A DNA stretch of 64,000 nucleotides from Bimuria novae-zelandiae CBS 107.79 (Eukaryota > Ascomycota > Dothideomycetes > Pleosporales > Didymosphaeriaceae): positions 2,457,863-2,521,862 of the forward strand of contig ML976656.1 in the NCBI GenBank assembly GCA_010015655.1, read 5' to 3'. The notes below the pieces were generated by a model, which was not told the DNA's origin, ran no database searches, and was given only the letters and a program-made list of their open reading frames with translations. Positions 45,929-56,634 of this stretch are shown here, in pieces. The position numbers were made by a program, and so were the translations under genes. Positions within the stretch are counted from its first letter, which is position 1. Each line of letters opens with the position of its first letter.

Positions 45929-47575
45929 ATGGTGCTCAAGAAGCGTTTCACGAGCCTCATCAAGCGCACGAACTGTATGTCGCAGTACGGAACAAGCAGT
46001 GTACGGACAAGCTGGCTGACACGCTGCGCCAGCGCAAGAAGAGCCTGAGAACGAGCATGCCGACACTCCAGAGGCGAACGCCGCAAGGGGGGTGGTGAGT
46101 CGCATAGTCGCCCAAATTATGGAACCGCGCTCACAGCAACAGAGACTCTTCTGCGAATCCGGTGCTGCGAACTCGGTACGTGGCCGTGAGTTCCTCGAAC
46201 CAACAAGGCCGGGAACTGACAAAGCCAGGGTGAAGAGGTGCTCCACCTCCCCACCATCGTCGAATCCGCCGTCGCAAGTCCCCAAGCTGCCCACGCCGCT
46301 GCCGCCCAGATTCGCAAGTTCCTCTCCAAGGAGAACTACGAACGGCCACACGTCCAGTACAATGCTGTCATGCTCATAAGGATCCTGGCAGACAACCCAG
46401 GTCCTTCGTTCACAAAGAACCTCGATAAGCAGTTCGCAGACACGGTCAAGCAACTGTTGCGAAATGGACGAGACCCCAGCGTCTCGCAGATACTGAGGGA
46501 GTCAATGGATTCTATGCATAGAGAGAAGGCATACGACACAAACTTGAACGCGCTGTTTGCTATGTGGGTCAAGGAGAAGAAGCTCATGGCGGATGCTGCG
46601 AAAAGGGTTCATCCTCCCATAATGCAAGCTCCCCGATGGCCTGACCCAAACCTGCCGCAAGGGTTCAACAACAGTCGCAGCGGATCAACTGGCCTTCCAC
46701 CTCCCGTAGAGCTGGCCGCCCGCATTGAAGAAGCTAGGACCTCTGCGAAGCTGCTCCTACAACTTGTGCAGTCCACACCGGCAAACGAACTCCTGGGCAA
46801 CGAGCTTGTGAAGGAGTTCGCTGAACGCTGCACATCGGCGCAACGAAGCGTGCAGAGGTACATCAATTGCGACAACCCACCGCCGGATGACGATACCATG
46901 CTCACGCTGATCGAAACGAACGAGCAGCTGTCGCTTGCTGCATCCAAGCACCAACGCGCCGTCCTTCAAGCTCGCCGTGTGATAGGCGCGTCGCCGTCAC
47001 CACCGATTCAAGGCACCAATTACAATCCTCTACCCCCGGCACCTGCGCCGGCCACTACGTATACACCAGCTCCACCGCAGGAATCAGCGCCACGGAATGA
47101 TATACCGATACTCCCACCACTCGGTCTCGAGCCAAGGGAGCCGAGCCAGAACAATCCGACGGGCTACAAGAAGGATGACTTGCCCCTTCCACCTGCTCTG
47201 CAAGCAGCCCCAGGGAGACCGCACAATAATTCCGTGCAAGAGACCGAGGACAATCCTTTTGCAGACCATCATACAGCAGGATACTCTACACCGCCTGGCC
47301 CGCCTCCGGGGCAGAAAGAGGATGCGTCTGCGAGCGGCTACACCCCTTTCAGGCAAGCATATCAACCGACACCCTCTTACTTGGGCCGACAAGAGAGCGC
47401 TGCGAACAATTTGACGATGCACGGAGCAGCGCCACAAACGCTCACGGAGGAGGAAGAATACACTCGTGATTACCCTGCGGGCAACAAGCCAAAGACGTCG
47501 GAGGAGCCACACCAGAGGCACGGGAGCGATGTCTCGCCGATCACAGACCGAGGTACCGTGACGTACAGGTACTAG
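45929..47575 (+). CDS. VHS/GAT-domain endosomal sorting protein (Lsb5/GGA-like)
   Basis: Exons 45929-45974, 46033-46094, 46143-46175 and 46229-47575 give 495 residues. Exon 3 is a 33-nt microexon encoding RLFCESGAANS. The N-terminal VHS-like solenoid shows ARGVRLFCESGAANSGEEVL, AAQIRKFLSKENYERPHVQY and LNALFAMWVKEKK. A GAT-like helical bundle follows (ELLGNELVKEFAERCTSAQR, ETNEQLSLAASKHQRAVLQA), then about 200 residues of Pro/Ser-rich disorder with a DNPFADH motif. GAT domains bind ubiquitin or Arf and VHS domains bind cargo, so a role in ubiquitin-dependent endosomal sorting is likely. It could functionally pair with the SSH4-like protein at 0.6 kb, but the two genes are far apart. Confidence 0.85.
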
Positions 47576-48603
47576 GTAGGGAGGATTGGGTTTTGTGTAT
47601 ATTTTTCTGCAGCGCTCGGGGGTCGTTCTCTAAAAGAACGTGGCGCAGCGACTGTAGTCTGGCAAAGAACTGGGATGGTTATAATCCTCCAGTTGAGTTT
47701 GATCAGGCAGCCGCTTGCTGAGTGCTATTTCTGGATGACCCGGTGGATACTATCCCAATTTTTAATATCGATTCTGCACTGGTAGTGTATTTTGAGGAAC
47801 GATGCCATGGAATGAGGTGCGCAGATTTTGTTCAACCCTGGTGTACATTTGTCAGCTTCGTTCGAAGATGCAGTGAAAGTTTTGATGGAATGAGCATGTT
47901 TTATAAGCTAGCGTATATAGTTTCTGATCACATAGGGTTCCTGATCACCCCACCAAAACGCGACACCTGCACAAAACACGCGGTATCTCAACAACGCTGC
48001 TTACACTTGCTAACGTACCTCACGTAAGGTAAATTAATTAATATTATAGAGCCTTATAGCGTTTTAGTAGCTAGAGACCTGTCTTATCTAAATCGCGTGG
48101 GTTAATAGAGCTAGCCTAGCTTCCTTTTCGAGCTAGTAGGTGCGTTGTGTGGTGGGCATCGTAGGTGTTGTGTAGAGATGCGTCGCGATCTTGGTGGGGT
48201 GGCTCAGTGACTAGGGTGGCTCAATGACTGGTGAAACAAGTTAACTTATACGCTAGCTTATGACTAATGCCGTGGGTGGGAGCAGTTTTCTCATGATTTT
48301 CTTGCAGCGACCGCCCTGCATGCACGAGAACAGCACATCATCGGCATATAATAATAATAATAATGAGCATGCCGACGCGCAAAATGACTTGCACAGGGCG
48401 CAGCCGAGGTGGAGGCCGATCCCGTCTGCGTGGGGATTGCTGATGCGATGCCCTGCCCCACGGACAGGCTCTCTTAGCGCGCCTCGAAAAGAGCCGTCCT
48501 TTTGAGGTCGTAGACTATACAAAGACGCGGACCGACTCCGTCCCCTCTTCTTGTTCGTCCATTCACCCATGGCCTTTGCTGTTGCACTGCTGAGAAGCCG
48601 TCC
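47576..48603. other. Intergenic region with an AT-rich relic
   Basis: The stretch about 48020-48140 is TA-rich with repeated TAG/CTA words, similar in texture to the mutated transposons at 61-64 kb. It may be a small RIP-mutated repeat fragment. An ATA/AAT microsatellite (AATAATAATAATAATAATGA type) lies near 48347-48365. Confidence 0.45.
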
Positions 48604-50329
48604 ATGGCGGGTTTGCTACCACGATGCGTGGACACGGTCATCGTAGGTACGTCAGGTGTACCCCGCGCATAGCGCCGGGCGAACGCGAGGGGCTAATTAA
48701 TCCGCAGGAAACGGTCCCTCTGCCCTCATTCTATCCTACATTCTCCACGGGCACATTCCCTACTACGTCGGCGGCCACCATGACCCGCTGCTGGACCAGA
48801 AGCTCCGAAAGGAGCCCAGTCTGCTCCACCTCACGCCCGACCTATACGCGCATTTCCTCTCATCGCTCCGCTACTCCACGGCTGCGCTGCCGGTCAACAC
48901 GCTCCTCGATACCCTGATCCGGCCAAACGCAGACACGGAGATCAACCCCGAATCGTGCATAGAATGGAGATATGAGCCCGAGAAGGCCGTCTCCCACATC
49001 GCCATCGGCAACACCTGCCAGCCCGGCGGCCAGTGGGCGGAGAACCCAGTCACCGCGAGCGCGGACATTGGCACGCTGAGCTATGCGGAGCAGCTCAGCC
49101 TGCCTGGATACTCGTATGCAGAGCATCTGGCAAAAAATCGGGATAACGAACAAGGCGAGAGTGACTTCGTGAGGCCGTCAAGGGCCGAAGTTGCCGGCTA
49201 TCTGAAGGCATACCCAGAGGCTGTGGGCATCTCGGACGCTATTCTTACAAACACGCAAGTGGACGGCGTATATCGCACGGCGGGCGGCTTCGCCATCGCC
49301 TCTCTAGGTATCCGCTGCAAGCACTTGGTGCTAGCGTCCGGCATCTTCACCGTTACGATTCCACCACCACCTCTCCTCGCACCCGTCGCGCAGCTCGATT
49401 CGGAAGATGCGCCGCTCTTAGTCGTTGGCTCAGGCTTCTCTGCTGCGGACGTCATCATCTCTGCACCTCCAAATCGCAAGATCATACACCTTTACCAGTG
49501 GGCACCGACCAAACGGCCGTCTCCGCTGCGCGGTTGCCACCACTCCGCGTACCCAGAATACGCAACCGTCTACAGGCAGATGAAACTCGCCGCAGTTTCC
49601 TCAAGCAAGAAGCTGTCTGCAAGATCTCCGCTTTTGCGGCGGAAATCGAACCCCTTCTTCACGCAGCGTGACTGGACGTCGCAATACGAAGGCCTTCCCA
49701 ATGCCGAAGTTCTCCACAGCTCTATCTCCGAAAACACAAGCACTGCCACAGCCACCATACGCCTCGAATCGGGCGAAAAGATTACACGCGAAGTGGGCGG
49801 CCTCGCATACGTCGTGGGAAGACGCGGCACCCTAGACTACCTTTCACCTTATCTCCTCAACGAGATCGGCCCCTTTGAAGCACCCATCACAGAATCTGGA
49901 TCTTCAACCCTAATCTCAGGCCGCACTCTCCGCGCCAAAGCGGAGTTGTCCCTCGAAGTAGCGAAGAACGTCTTCATCATCGGCAGCCTAGCCGGCGACT
50001 CGCTTATCAGGCATGCGGTCGGCGGCTGTGTCTCCACAGCGGGACGCATTCTAGGTGCCATACCTTCGATCTATGCCGCTTCTTCGTCATCTAATTCTTC
50101 AACCCCGCGGTCTACTTCTCCCAGCCGTGATTCCGAGGCTATATCTGAGTCTTCCTCGACAGCGCCTAGTCCCAAGAAGAACGAGAGCGTAACAGCGAAC
50201 GGACATCAGGATCTGCATGTTGATCGAAGGAAGTTAACTAGGGCGGTCGAGGTTGCTAGTGTGGAGAATAGAGTCTGGGCTGATTCTGGGTGGTGGGCTG
50301 GCGGGTTGGGATGGTCGTCGGCGAAGTGA
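48604..50329 (+). CDS. OSGIN-like FAD/NAD(P)-binding protein
   Basis: Exon 48604-48646 (MAGLLPRCVDTVIVG) joins across a 61-nt intron to 48708-50329, giving 554 residues. The split Rossmann motif reads DTVIVGNGPSALILSYIL, the FAD-binding GxGxxx type. A second nucleotide-binding motif is APLLVVGSGFSAADVI, and a C-terminal FAD-site block reads KNVFIIGSLAGDSLIRHAVG. These match oxidative-stress-induced growth inhibitor (OSGIN1/2)-like flavoproteins, related to flavin monooxygenases. The last 120 residues are Ser-rich and disordered. Substrate unknown. Confidence 0.85.
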
Positions 50330-51719
50330 GGGAGATACATATACACATGCATGGCTGCTTCAACCATTATGGTGCTGCGAGCATATAGATATCATGATAA
50401 TTATCAAACCTTGTTATGAGAACATCAGGGCTCAGTCTATCTAAGGATCCGTGTCTCCGCTGACCTTGACGGAAGAATGGGTGGACACCTTATTTTTAAT
50501 TAGTAATAAGAACCACGCCTGGATTTCCTTCCAAGAGTGTTGACACAGTGAGGGAACTCAGTTGTGTGTTTATTTTATTATACAGTATAACGCATCTGGT
50601 GAGGGTGAGGAGAAGAAATGGGGGTGTCTGCGGACGGTGGCGATATTATTCAATCCTCATGAACCAGCTTCGCTTCCAGTCGTCTTCACCATTATAACCG
50701 AGCCTCCCTTTCCGCCATTGGCTCGCCGGTCTTCGGCCAGTATTTAGGAGGTGAATAGGCGAACAGAGGTTCCTTGACTACGATTTTCAGGTGCCTATGC
50801 ATTACGAGAGCCACAACATCGTCAGACAAGCTATGAAATGAAACGATTCGGGTATATTGCTGTCAGATGATGACAGGAGCCTAAAAAGCTTACAGTACCC
50901 TATCACGCGCGTAAGAAGTAGCCACCGCGGAGCAAGCGCGCTCGTGCACACGCGCTCGCCCGGGCGCGTGCCGCCCTCGAGGCACCAACACGCTGACCAC
51001 CCACTCCTCTCCCCATCCCAAACCGATGACTCCTCGACCTATACGCCTGCCCTTTACCTCCTCCATTCCGCCCACACCTCCAGGCAGCGACGCTCAAACC
51101 CAGACGCCGTCCCGCGAACCATTCCCAGTTCAAGCGTGACCCGCGTCCCAGTGTGCATCCAGCCGCCCTTTTCCTCTTCCACCTTCCACCTTCGCAGTCT
51201 ATACCTCCATCATCTTAGTATGACTGTGCTGTGCTGTGCTGTGCTGTGACGTACTGTTGCCTTGTATTCCACCGCACAAGCGCATGTACCAGAGTCCTAG
51301 GGCCGAGCTTTTGTGAGACCAGTCCAGCAGGCCCCAAAGGGAGACCCAGCCAAGCCCAGCTGGGCGGGGCCATGCCTTCCTTGCTGCGAGTCCGAGCTCG
51401 TTTGTGTGCCCACGCCTCTGGCTGGCTGCGGGAATCGCATCGGTCTGGGAGGGGGAAATGAAAAAAAGAATGTGTAGTAGGTGGGTGTGATGGCGAGGGA
51501 GATCTTGCATTGCTATGGACAGGTCGCTGCCCATTTCTGCTCAATGACATAGAAGTGGAGATGAAATGAGCGTGCTGTCAGGAAACACGCAAACGCCCGG
51601 GCGGACGCTGGGTTATGTGAGTTCACCATGCAGCTCGAGTCGTTTTCATCCCAGCTATCGGAGCAAAGTAGGAGAGGGAGTGGAGATTGGAGCGGGGAGG
51701 CCGTCATGGAAACGCGACG
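50330..51719. other. 1.4-kb intergenic region
   Basis: No supported gene; frames at 50857-51550 are compositionally biased. Contains the CTGTG microsatellite listed separately. Confidence 0.4.
51224..51248. repeat. (CTGTG)5 microsatellite
   Basis: Five perfect CTGTG units. Confidence 0.9.
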
Positions 51720-52094
51720 TCACGGGTCTTCAAAGTCAGTGTTGCCGTCGAAGAGATCTGTAACCACTTTGAGCATGGGCTCAAGAAGACTGATGTCTTC
51801 ACCAACTTCTCCCCCGAAGAATCTCACGCGCTGGGCCTCCAGTGCTTTCTCCCTCGCCATTTCGTTCTGGTGGCGGCGGTCCTGCCATGCCAAGTACGTT
51901 TGATGCCAGTGATTTGCAGGCGGCGTCACCATCGGAAAATGCGAGTTCTGCTGTTGGTGAAAAGAACTCGTCGTGCTCGAAAAGGAAGTATTGGTATCGA
52001 CTGAGAGGTTCCGAATGTGATTTAAATTTGCTTTGCCACTGTCGCGATGCCGCGGTCGACTCCTTGTACGCTTCCTGTTGTGTCGCTTGCTCAT
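51720..52094 (-). CDS. Small basic hypothetical protein
   Basis: 124 residues from the ATG at 52094. It begins with a strongly basic segment (MSKRHNRKRTRSRPRHRD), which could be a nuclear localisation signal. A Ser/Thr/Gln-rich part follows, then a charged helix (WQDRRHQNEMAREKALEAQR) and an acidic end (DLFDGNTDFEDP). No domain recognised. The frame extends further upstream without another convincing start. Confidence 0.5.
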   Translation of the reverse strand: MSKRHNRKRTRSRPRHRDSGKANLNHIRNLSVDTNTSFSSTTSSFHQQQNSHFPMVTPPANHWHQTYLAWQDRRHQNEMAREKALEAQRVRFFGGEVGEDISLLEPMLKVVTDLFDGNTDFEDP

Positions 52095-52890
52095 ATTGAA
52101 GATAGATATTGAAGATGGAGATTTGGCTGCAGCGAAGGAGATGGCGACGAGTCCCGCAAGAGCGAGACTGGTATTCGGAAAAGGTAGGGACGAAAAGGAA
52201 AATCCTACCAAAACTTATATACTTCAACCTTGTAAATGCCACATCACGCCCTAGTCACCCGTCGGAAGGCGGAGTGAGTCAACGATGGTGTGAGAGCGCA
52301 AAGTGGATCAGTCGACCCGTGCTCGCTGTTGACTGGCCAGGCATGACTCCTACACCGCCAAGCCCACCACGTGCCGAGATGATGTGGCGAGGCCGACATC
52401 GCTGTTGGGCCTCTGCAGCCTCATCGAGTCATCTTTCAACAATTTGGACACATCATCCATCTTTCTTTTTCTCCTTTCTGCCTTTGCATTGCATCGATGA
52501 CCATGAGACGTATGTCGCATGCGCGGCACCCTTCGCGTATTGTGGCTTGTGCTTCCGGAAAGAGATTTCAAATCGCACAACTAGTGGCTGTGCTCCAAGT
52601 CATTCGTCCATTATCCATCCACGCGAGGTGTGGCAGTCGTTTCCAAGATGACCAAGACATTGTGCAGGGCGAATTCAGGACGAAAACGCCGACTGTAATC
52701 GAATTCCTGGAGGCGCAATATCAACTGCCAGAGGTCGCCTTGCAGATTGCAAGGCATGTTCGCAAAAACGACGTCCAAATGGACCGATAGTGAACAGCCA
52801 CATTTCGCTCTGAGGACCGCATCGCCAGTATTCTGCCTGATGAGAGGTATAGGATGCTCAAGGCAGTCTCAAAATATTGGATAGCAGGCC
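52095..52890. other. Intergenic region
   Basis: A frame at 52634-52790 (EFRTKTPTVIEFLEAQYQLP) looks slightly protein-like but has no start, splice support or recognised family. Otherwise nothing seen. Confidence 0.35.
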
Positions 52891-53241
52891 TCATGGCGGG
52901 TTCACACGCCGGTTGCGCTCGTCTACCTGGAAAGTCCGTTCACATACAGTAATGTGCTCCGGATGAAGGATCGTATAAGTGCAATGCTGCCTACAATACG
53001 ATGCGAGAAGCCTGCAATGTATTAGCATGTGTATACTAGGCGGCTTCTTCCCATGCGACATTTCCGGGATCGCTAGGAGATCCTTCGGAAGTGAAGGTGA
53101 TGCCTGTTGTGATTTTCCCAAGAGAGCAGAAGCTCGCTTAGGAGGTTTCTTGCTTACGTCGGTGCTTTCACGCCTCGGAGCGCCGACATCGTGGTAAACT
53201 ACCATTCGGCTCTCCATAGCATTCTCCGGATTGGCATGCAT
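52891..53241 (-). CDS. Possible hypothetical gene, structure incomplete
   Basis: From the ATG at 53241 the frame reads MHANPENAMESRMVVYHDVG and KKPPKRASALLGKSQQASPS, which has normal protein composition. A GTATAC donor after KKPPS and an acceptor about 47 nt on would continue as SIALIRSFIRSTLLYVNG. The unspliced frame runs to 52891. I cannot fix the 3' end and recognise no family. Confidence 0.35.
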   Translation of the reverse strand: MHANPENAMESRMVVYHDVGAPRRESTDVSKKPPKRASALLGKSQQASPSLPKDLLAIPEMSHGKKPPSIHMLIHCRLLASYCRQHCTYTILHPEHITVCERTFQVDERNRRVNPP

Positions 53242-53508
53242 ATCAGTATTTCCCCAACCACTCGCGTTGTACCAACTCCTCTACTTACGCGTCCCCCGGA
53301 CCGTGAACACGGAATCTGATGTCACTCGCGTTTGAATCATCTCCTAAGTGCATTTCCCGACCCTTCAAAACACCGCTGGGGTGCTCTCCGGATATGCGGT
53401 ATATCAATGTAGTGTTCGAATAAGTATTACATATGTCCCGTTGATTGCCGCTCTTCATTTTTTCGACTTTATTGATATCAGCCCGCGGTATCGTGTGTGC
53501 TTGTTGAT

Positions 53509-54365
53509 ATGTCTTCCCTCAGATTGGCATTTGTGCTTAGCTTGGGTATTATACACGTAGCAACGATTCTCTTTCACAGAGACTGACACAAATAGCACCG
53601 CTTGTTCTTGGCCAATATGGTCCTGATGGTCGATATGGACCAGACAGTTATCGCGGCGGTGATTATAACCCTTTCGATGGTGGAGGGAGTAGTTCGTCAG
53701 GCAATGGCCGATTCAACTTCAACGGGTATTTTGGAGGCAACAAAGCTCTGTAAGTGAACAATGACGAAACCCTTCCCTTGGGCACTCGCTGATGCAATTC
53801 CATGTGTAGTATCGCCCACGGCGTCCTCGCATCGCTCGCGTTCGTCATATTCTTCCCCATGGGCTCGATACTGATTCGACTGGCATCGTTCCGGGGACTG
53901 TGGCTCATCCACGGTCTCTTCCAGATATTCGCCTTCGTCGTGTACATTGCTGCATTCGCTCTCGGCATATGGATGACACAGCAAGCGCCTTCGCAGGCCA
54001 ATCTGATAGGTCGCTACCATCCCATCATCGGCATCGTGCTGTTTGTCGTTTTGTTTGTTCAGCCGGTGCTGGGTCTCGTTCATCACTTCCAATTCAAGAA
54101 GTACGGGACGCGCACTCTCTGGTCGTACGGACACCTCTGGCTGGGTCGGCTTCTTATTACTCTGGGAATGATCAATGGCGGATTAGGTCTGCTGTTGGCG
54201 ACACAGACGGGGTATGGCCGACCTGCTACGGGTCAGAGCGTCGCGTACGGTGTGATTGCCGGCGTCATGTGGTTACTGTGGGTGGCAGCATCCATCGTCG
54301 GGGAACGAAGGAGGGCAGCTGCCCGAAGGGTGTCAACGACCGTATACAAGGAGGAGTATGCTTGA
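53509..54365 (+). CDS. Secretory-pathway cytochrome b561-domain protein
   Basis: Exons 53509-53545, 53596-53749 and 53810-54365 give 248 residues. A signal peptide (MSSLRLAFVLSLAPLVLG) is followed by a Gly/Tyr-rich spacer (QYGPDGRYGPDSYRGGDYNP). Five hydrophobic spans follow, with His residues placed as in cytochrome b561: IAHGVLASLAF, WLIHGLFQIF, GRYHPIIGIV, LVHHFQFKKY and WSYGHLWLGR. This is the fungal b561 type, normally found with or without an N-terminal DOMON domain. Here there is no DOMON. It should pass electrons across a membrane using two haems; donor and acceptor are unknown. Confidence 0.88.
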
Positions 54366-54828
54366 GCCCAAGACCTGGAAGGAGCAGGTTCTTATCCAAA
54401 TGGCTGCATCATCTTCGGCGGCAGCGGAGAAATGGGGCAGTACGTGAGTACATACTGCAGTCGAAGAGAAGCCGAGGAGAAAAATGCTTGTTTGGTTTGG
54501 TAAGAGTATGGACGCTCGCTCGTCGAACGGAGTCACAAAGAGGAAGGAAGTACTAAAGTGCAGCACGGAAGGCACCCCACGATCACTCAACGGCTTGGGC
54601 ATTCAATCTCCAACCCTATGTAGATCAATTCTATGCACATGGTGAACATCACCACCAAGCCAAGGAACAACTTTCGCGATCTAATCTATTGCAACACTAA
54701 ACCAGTCCACTAACAAGAACACATAACTACCACATATTAACCATTCACCCCTCGAAGACACAACCAGAGAACAGAAACAAAGCAAAATCTATCCGGAAGC
54801 ACCTCAGCACACAGCACGGCGCTCAAGC
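54366..54828. other. Convergent 3' flanks
   Basis: Between the b561 gene and the RING relic. No feature seen. Confidence 0.4.
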
Positions 54829-55709
54829 CTACTTCTTAAGCGCCGGCTTCAACCAACTCTCCCTGTTCCTCCGCCTCGCCTCCGCCTCGCCGATCGGCGG
54901 CAGCAGGCCAGTTGGAAGGTCCCGGTCCTGGTTATCCCGACGGGTATTGGCATAAGTGATAACCGTCTCCGTTTCCACCGTGTAGGTGGCGCGCCGGCGA
55001 GGGTTGCCTTGCGGCGCGATGCGCAGCGGCGCGATGCCGAAGCCAGGACCGTAGCCAGGGTTGACTTGAGGGGTGTTACGAGGCGCAGACGGGCGGTCGT
55101 TCTCCCGGCGTGGGGGCGAGGTGTGAAGCAGGAAGTCGGTGCTCGAAAAGGGCAGGCGCTCACTACGGGATGCGGATGAACCCCGGGAGGAGGGTGGGTT
55201 GGTGTAGGTTGAGTCGCCTGAGCTCAAGCCGGAGTACACTTGAGGTGCGTTACGAGATGAAGATAGGCGCTCGTTGCCACGGCGGGAGGAGCGTAGAGCG
55301 AGTCTTCCGACGGTGTGGCCGTCACCGCGGTTGGCTGCGGAGGGTAGCGTGGTTGGACTTGACAACCGTCACGGCTACCGTTCTTAGAGAGGTGCTCACG
55401 AGCCGTGTGGTATGAAGACCTGCTAGATGAACACCTGCTGGAGCCGTCAGCGCTGCCCGATGGAACTCGATCATCGTCGTTGAAGAGCTTCCTCGGGTAC
55501 GAAGCGCAGTAGTTAAGGAATCGAGCCGTAGGAGAGTTGACACGAGCAACAATGCACTCCCGTCCAAACACATGGCCGCAACGAAGTCGTACGGTGGTGT
55601 GGGCAGTGCCTCCCTGGCAATAGAGATTACAGAGGGGGCATTTCTCTTAATGGTAGCCAATGTCACGCATCCCCGTGGTGAGAAAGACCTGATTCGATGG
55701 AAGAGTCAT
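54829..55709 (-). pseudogene. Decayed RING-finger gene
   Basis: From the ATG at 55709 the frame reads MTLPSNQVFLTTGMRDIGYH, then TAA, then in the same frame EKCPLCNLYCQGG and VRLRCGHVFGRECI, a RING/zinc-binding core. The final Cys pair of the core reads NYCASYPRKLF, where a CPSC-type pair is expected, so one zinc ligand is Tyr (TAC for TGC). The frame then ends about 55224. The C-terminal part (RNAPQVYSGLSSGDSTYTNP, RNTPQVNPGYGPGFGIAP, ending KPALKK at 54829) lies in another frame. The TAA is explained by C to T in CAA and the Cys-to-Tyr change by G to A. An undetected intron could rescue part of it, but not the lost zinc ligand. Confidence 0.6.
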
Positions 55710-56029
55710 CTTGATGCGATTGTTGAAGATGCGGGTTGGTAGAAGTGGTTCTCTGAAGAGGTATTAGCTTTTAAGCTCGAAAAGTTTTCGCGGTTATGGC
55801 GAGATGAGATAGAAAGCGTTTTGGATGAGAAGCTGTGAGAAGGAGTAGAAGTTGAAGTTGAAGTTGCATTTGAGTTGAGAGAGGAAAAGCAGAGGAGAGA
55901 GCACCCCTTTTATGGACACCTTCGCCACGACACGTCAGGCACCAACTTTCCCTCCGTATTGTGGCCAGCCCATGAAGGACTTTCATCTCACCTACAATAT
56001 CCTCCCCTCTTCGCAATCAGATTAGCTAT
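55710..56029. other. Intergenic sequence upstream of the RING relic
   Basis: Presumed former promoter of the RING relic; contains a short GAAGTT repeat near 55846-55866. Nothing else seen. Confidence 0.35.
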
Positions 56030-56171
56030 TGTGACGTCGAAAAAGAGTGTTGAGGCAATCGTTGTTTTGATTGAGAAGCTACTCTATGGAGCTATATACT
56101 GTGAATCACGTGGATCACGTGCACGGGCCGCACGTACGCGGGGGCCCAAACTTCTATACTGAACCGTCACA
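56030..56171 (-). mobile_element. Solo LTR-like element, copy 2 (inverted)
   Basis: 142 bp with TGTGACGTCG at one end and GAACCGTCACA at the other. The reverse complement aligns over its length with 34872-35003, sharing AGTGTTGAGGCAATCGTTGTT, GGAGCTATATACTGTGA and CACGTGCACGGGCCGCACG-type blocks, with a few small indels. It is flanked by a perfect 5-bp duplication, GCTAT, at 56025-56029 and 56172-56176. Read on the minus strand, the TATA element again precedes the same start-like region. Confidence 0.78.
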
Positions 56172-56210
56172 GCTATTGTGCCCAGACGGGACGTATCAGG
56201 CAACAGACGT

Positions 56211-56424
56211 CCAGATGAGAGGAGGACACACAATAGGAACCACACATGTTTGACAATTACAAGATTTGTTGCTGGAATACACACCAGGCGACCATATGCT
56301 ACGAGCACAAAACCAAATGAGGGGAGGACCCATAATAGCAACCACACATGCTGGACGAGCATGAATTCCGTCGCTGTGAAACACTGCGAGGTACACCGGG
56401 CGTCACTATTGTACGAGCACAAAA
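56211..56424. repeat. Two-copy tandem repeat of about 105 bp
   Basis: Copy 1 (about 56211-56312) and copy 2 (about 56313-56424) both begin CCAxATGAGxGGAGGACxCA, contain AACCACACATG and end TACGAGCACAAA. The middle parts are diverged. It lies just beside the LTR-like element. Confidence 0.7.
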
Positions 56425-56634
56425 GCAAAAATTGCATTAATTGTGACAAAAGGACGAACTCCGAAAAATGTCCTAGCAAGCCGTAAAGGCGGGTATCACG
56501 AACAACTAACACTATCAGAAGACCCAAGGAAATTCTATCCCAAAAAGAGTGAAAAGCGAAAGCAAACCCAGTCGACACGCTGTTCCAACAGGTAGAAGAT
56601 AATACAACGGCGCCGTAAGAAGAGTAACGACCTT

